Below are positions 4,896 to 5,771 of a DNA stretch of 5,771 bases, in pieces. Source of the DNA: Collinsella sp. GTDB taxonomy: Bacteria; Actinomycetota; Coriobacteriia; Coriobacteriales; Coriobacteriaceae. The notes under the pieces were generated by a model. The model saw only the letters and a program-made list of their open reading frames with translations. It made no database searches and was not told the DNA's origin. The stretch's first letter is position 1; the number at the start of each line of letters is the position of its first letter. The stretch covers positions 1 to 5,771 of the forward strand of contig JAUMNV010000066.1 of NCBI GenBank assembly GCA_031295725.1. Reading direction: 5' to 3'. Position numbers and translations under genes: made by a program.

Positions 4896-5771
<876 letters not shown>

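Overview
The window looks like chromosomal DNA of a GC-rich Gram-positive anaerobe. Codon use strongly favours G/C at third positions. The threonyl-tRNA synthetase lacks its usual N-terminal TGS domain, and the intergenic regions carry many small palindromes. Together with the protein families present, this suggests a gut Coriobacteriia such as Collinsella. That placement is inference from recall; no search was run.

Layout. Bases 1-94 (minus strand) hold the first 31 codons of a protein leaving the left edge, possibly an M24 (Xaa-Pro) peptidase. Bases 95-564 hold no gene but are dense in repeats: a degenerate 20-nt direct repeat (137-156, 164-183), a 26-nt direct repeat at each end of a block (218-243, 544-569), a 158-bp element with 28-bp terminal inverted repeats (252-409), and a 22-bp-stem hairpin (453-519). 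Bases 3820 down to 565 (minus strand) form a tight three-gene operon. In order it encodes a GlpA/LhgO-type FAD oxidoreductase with a C-terminal BFD-like [2Fe-2S] domain, a second FAD/NAD(P) oxidoreductase, and a small four-cysteine DUF1667 protein. The gene gaps are 1 and 3 nt.

Bases 3821-4225 are a divergent intergenic region. Next to the operon are two abutting palindromes that could be operators. Further right, a 15-mer occurs four times in alternating orientation at exactly 40-bp steps, forming two 55-nt hairpin units (3990-4124). Bases 4226-4657 (plus strand) encode a small membrane protein with two transmembrane helices and a double zinc ribbon. A hairpin (4766-4796) then separates it from thrS, which starts at 4896 and runs off the right edge after 292 codons.

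How the genes work together. The operon trio resembles the gene set found beside glycerol kinase in many anaerobic Firmicutes. The likely scheme is that the first protein oxidises a small hydroxy substrate (glycerol 3-phosphate or a 2-hydroxyacid), and electrons pass through its iron-sulfur domain to the second flavoprotein and/or the DUF1667 protein. No glycerol kinase or transporter lies in the window, so the substrate is undecided. The zinc-ribbon gene and thrS have no visible link to this pathway.

I see no tRNA, rRNA, CRISPR array, complete transposase gene or known riboswitch. The most unusual signals are the non-coding repeats, not the proteins.
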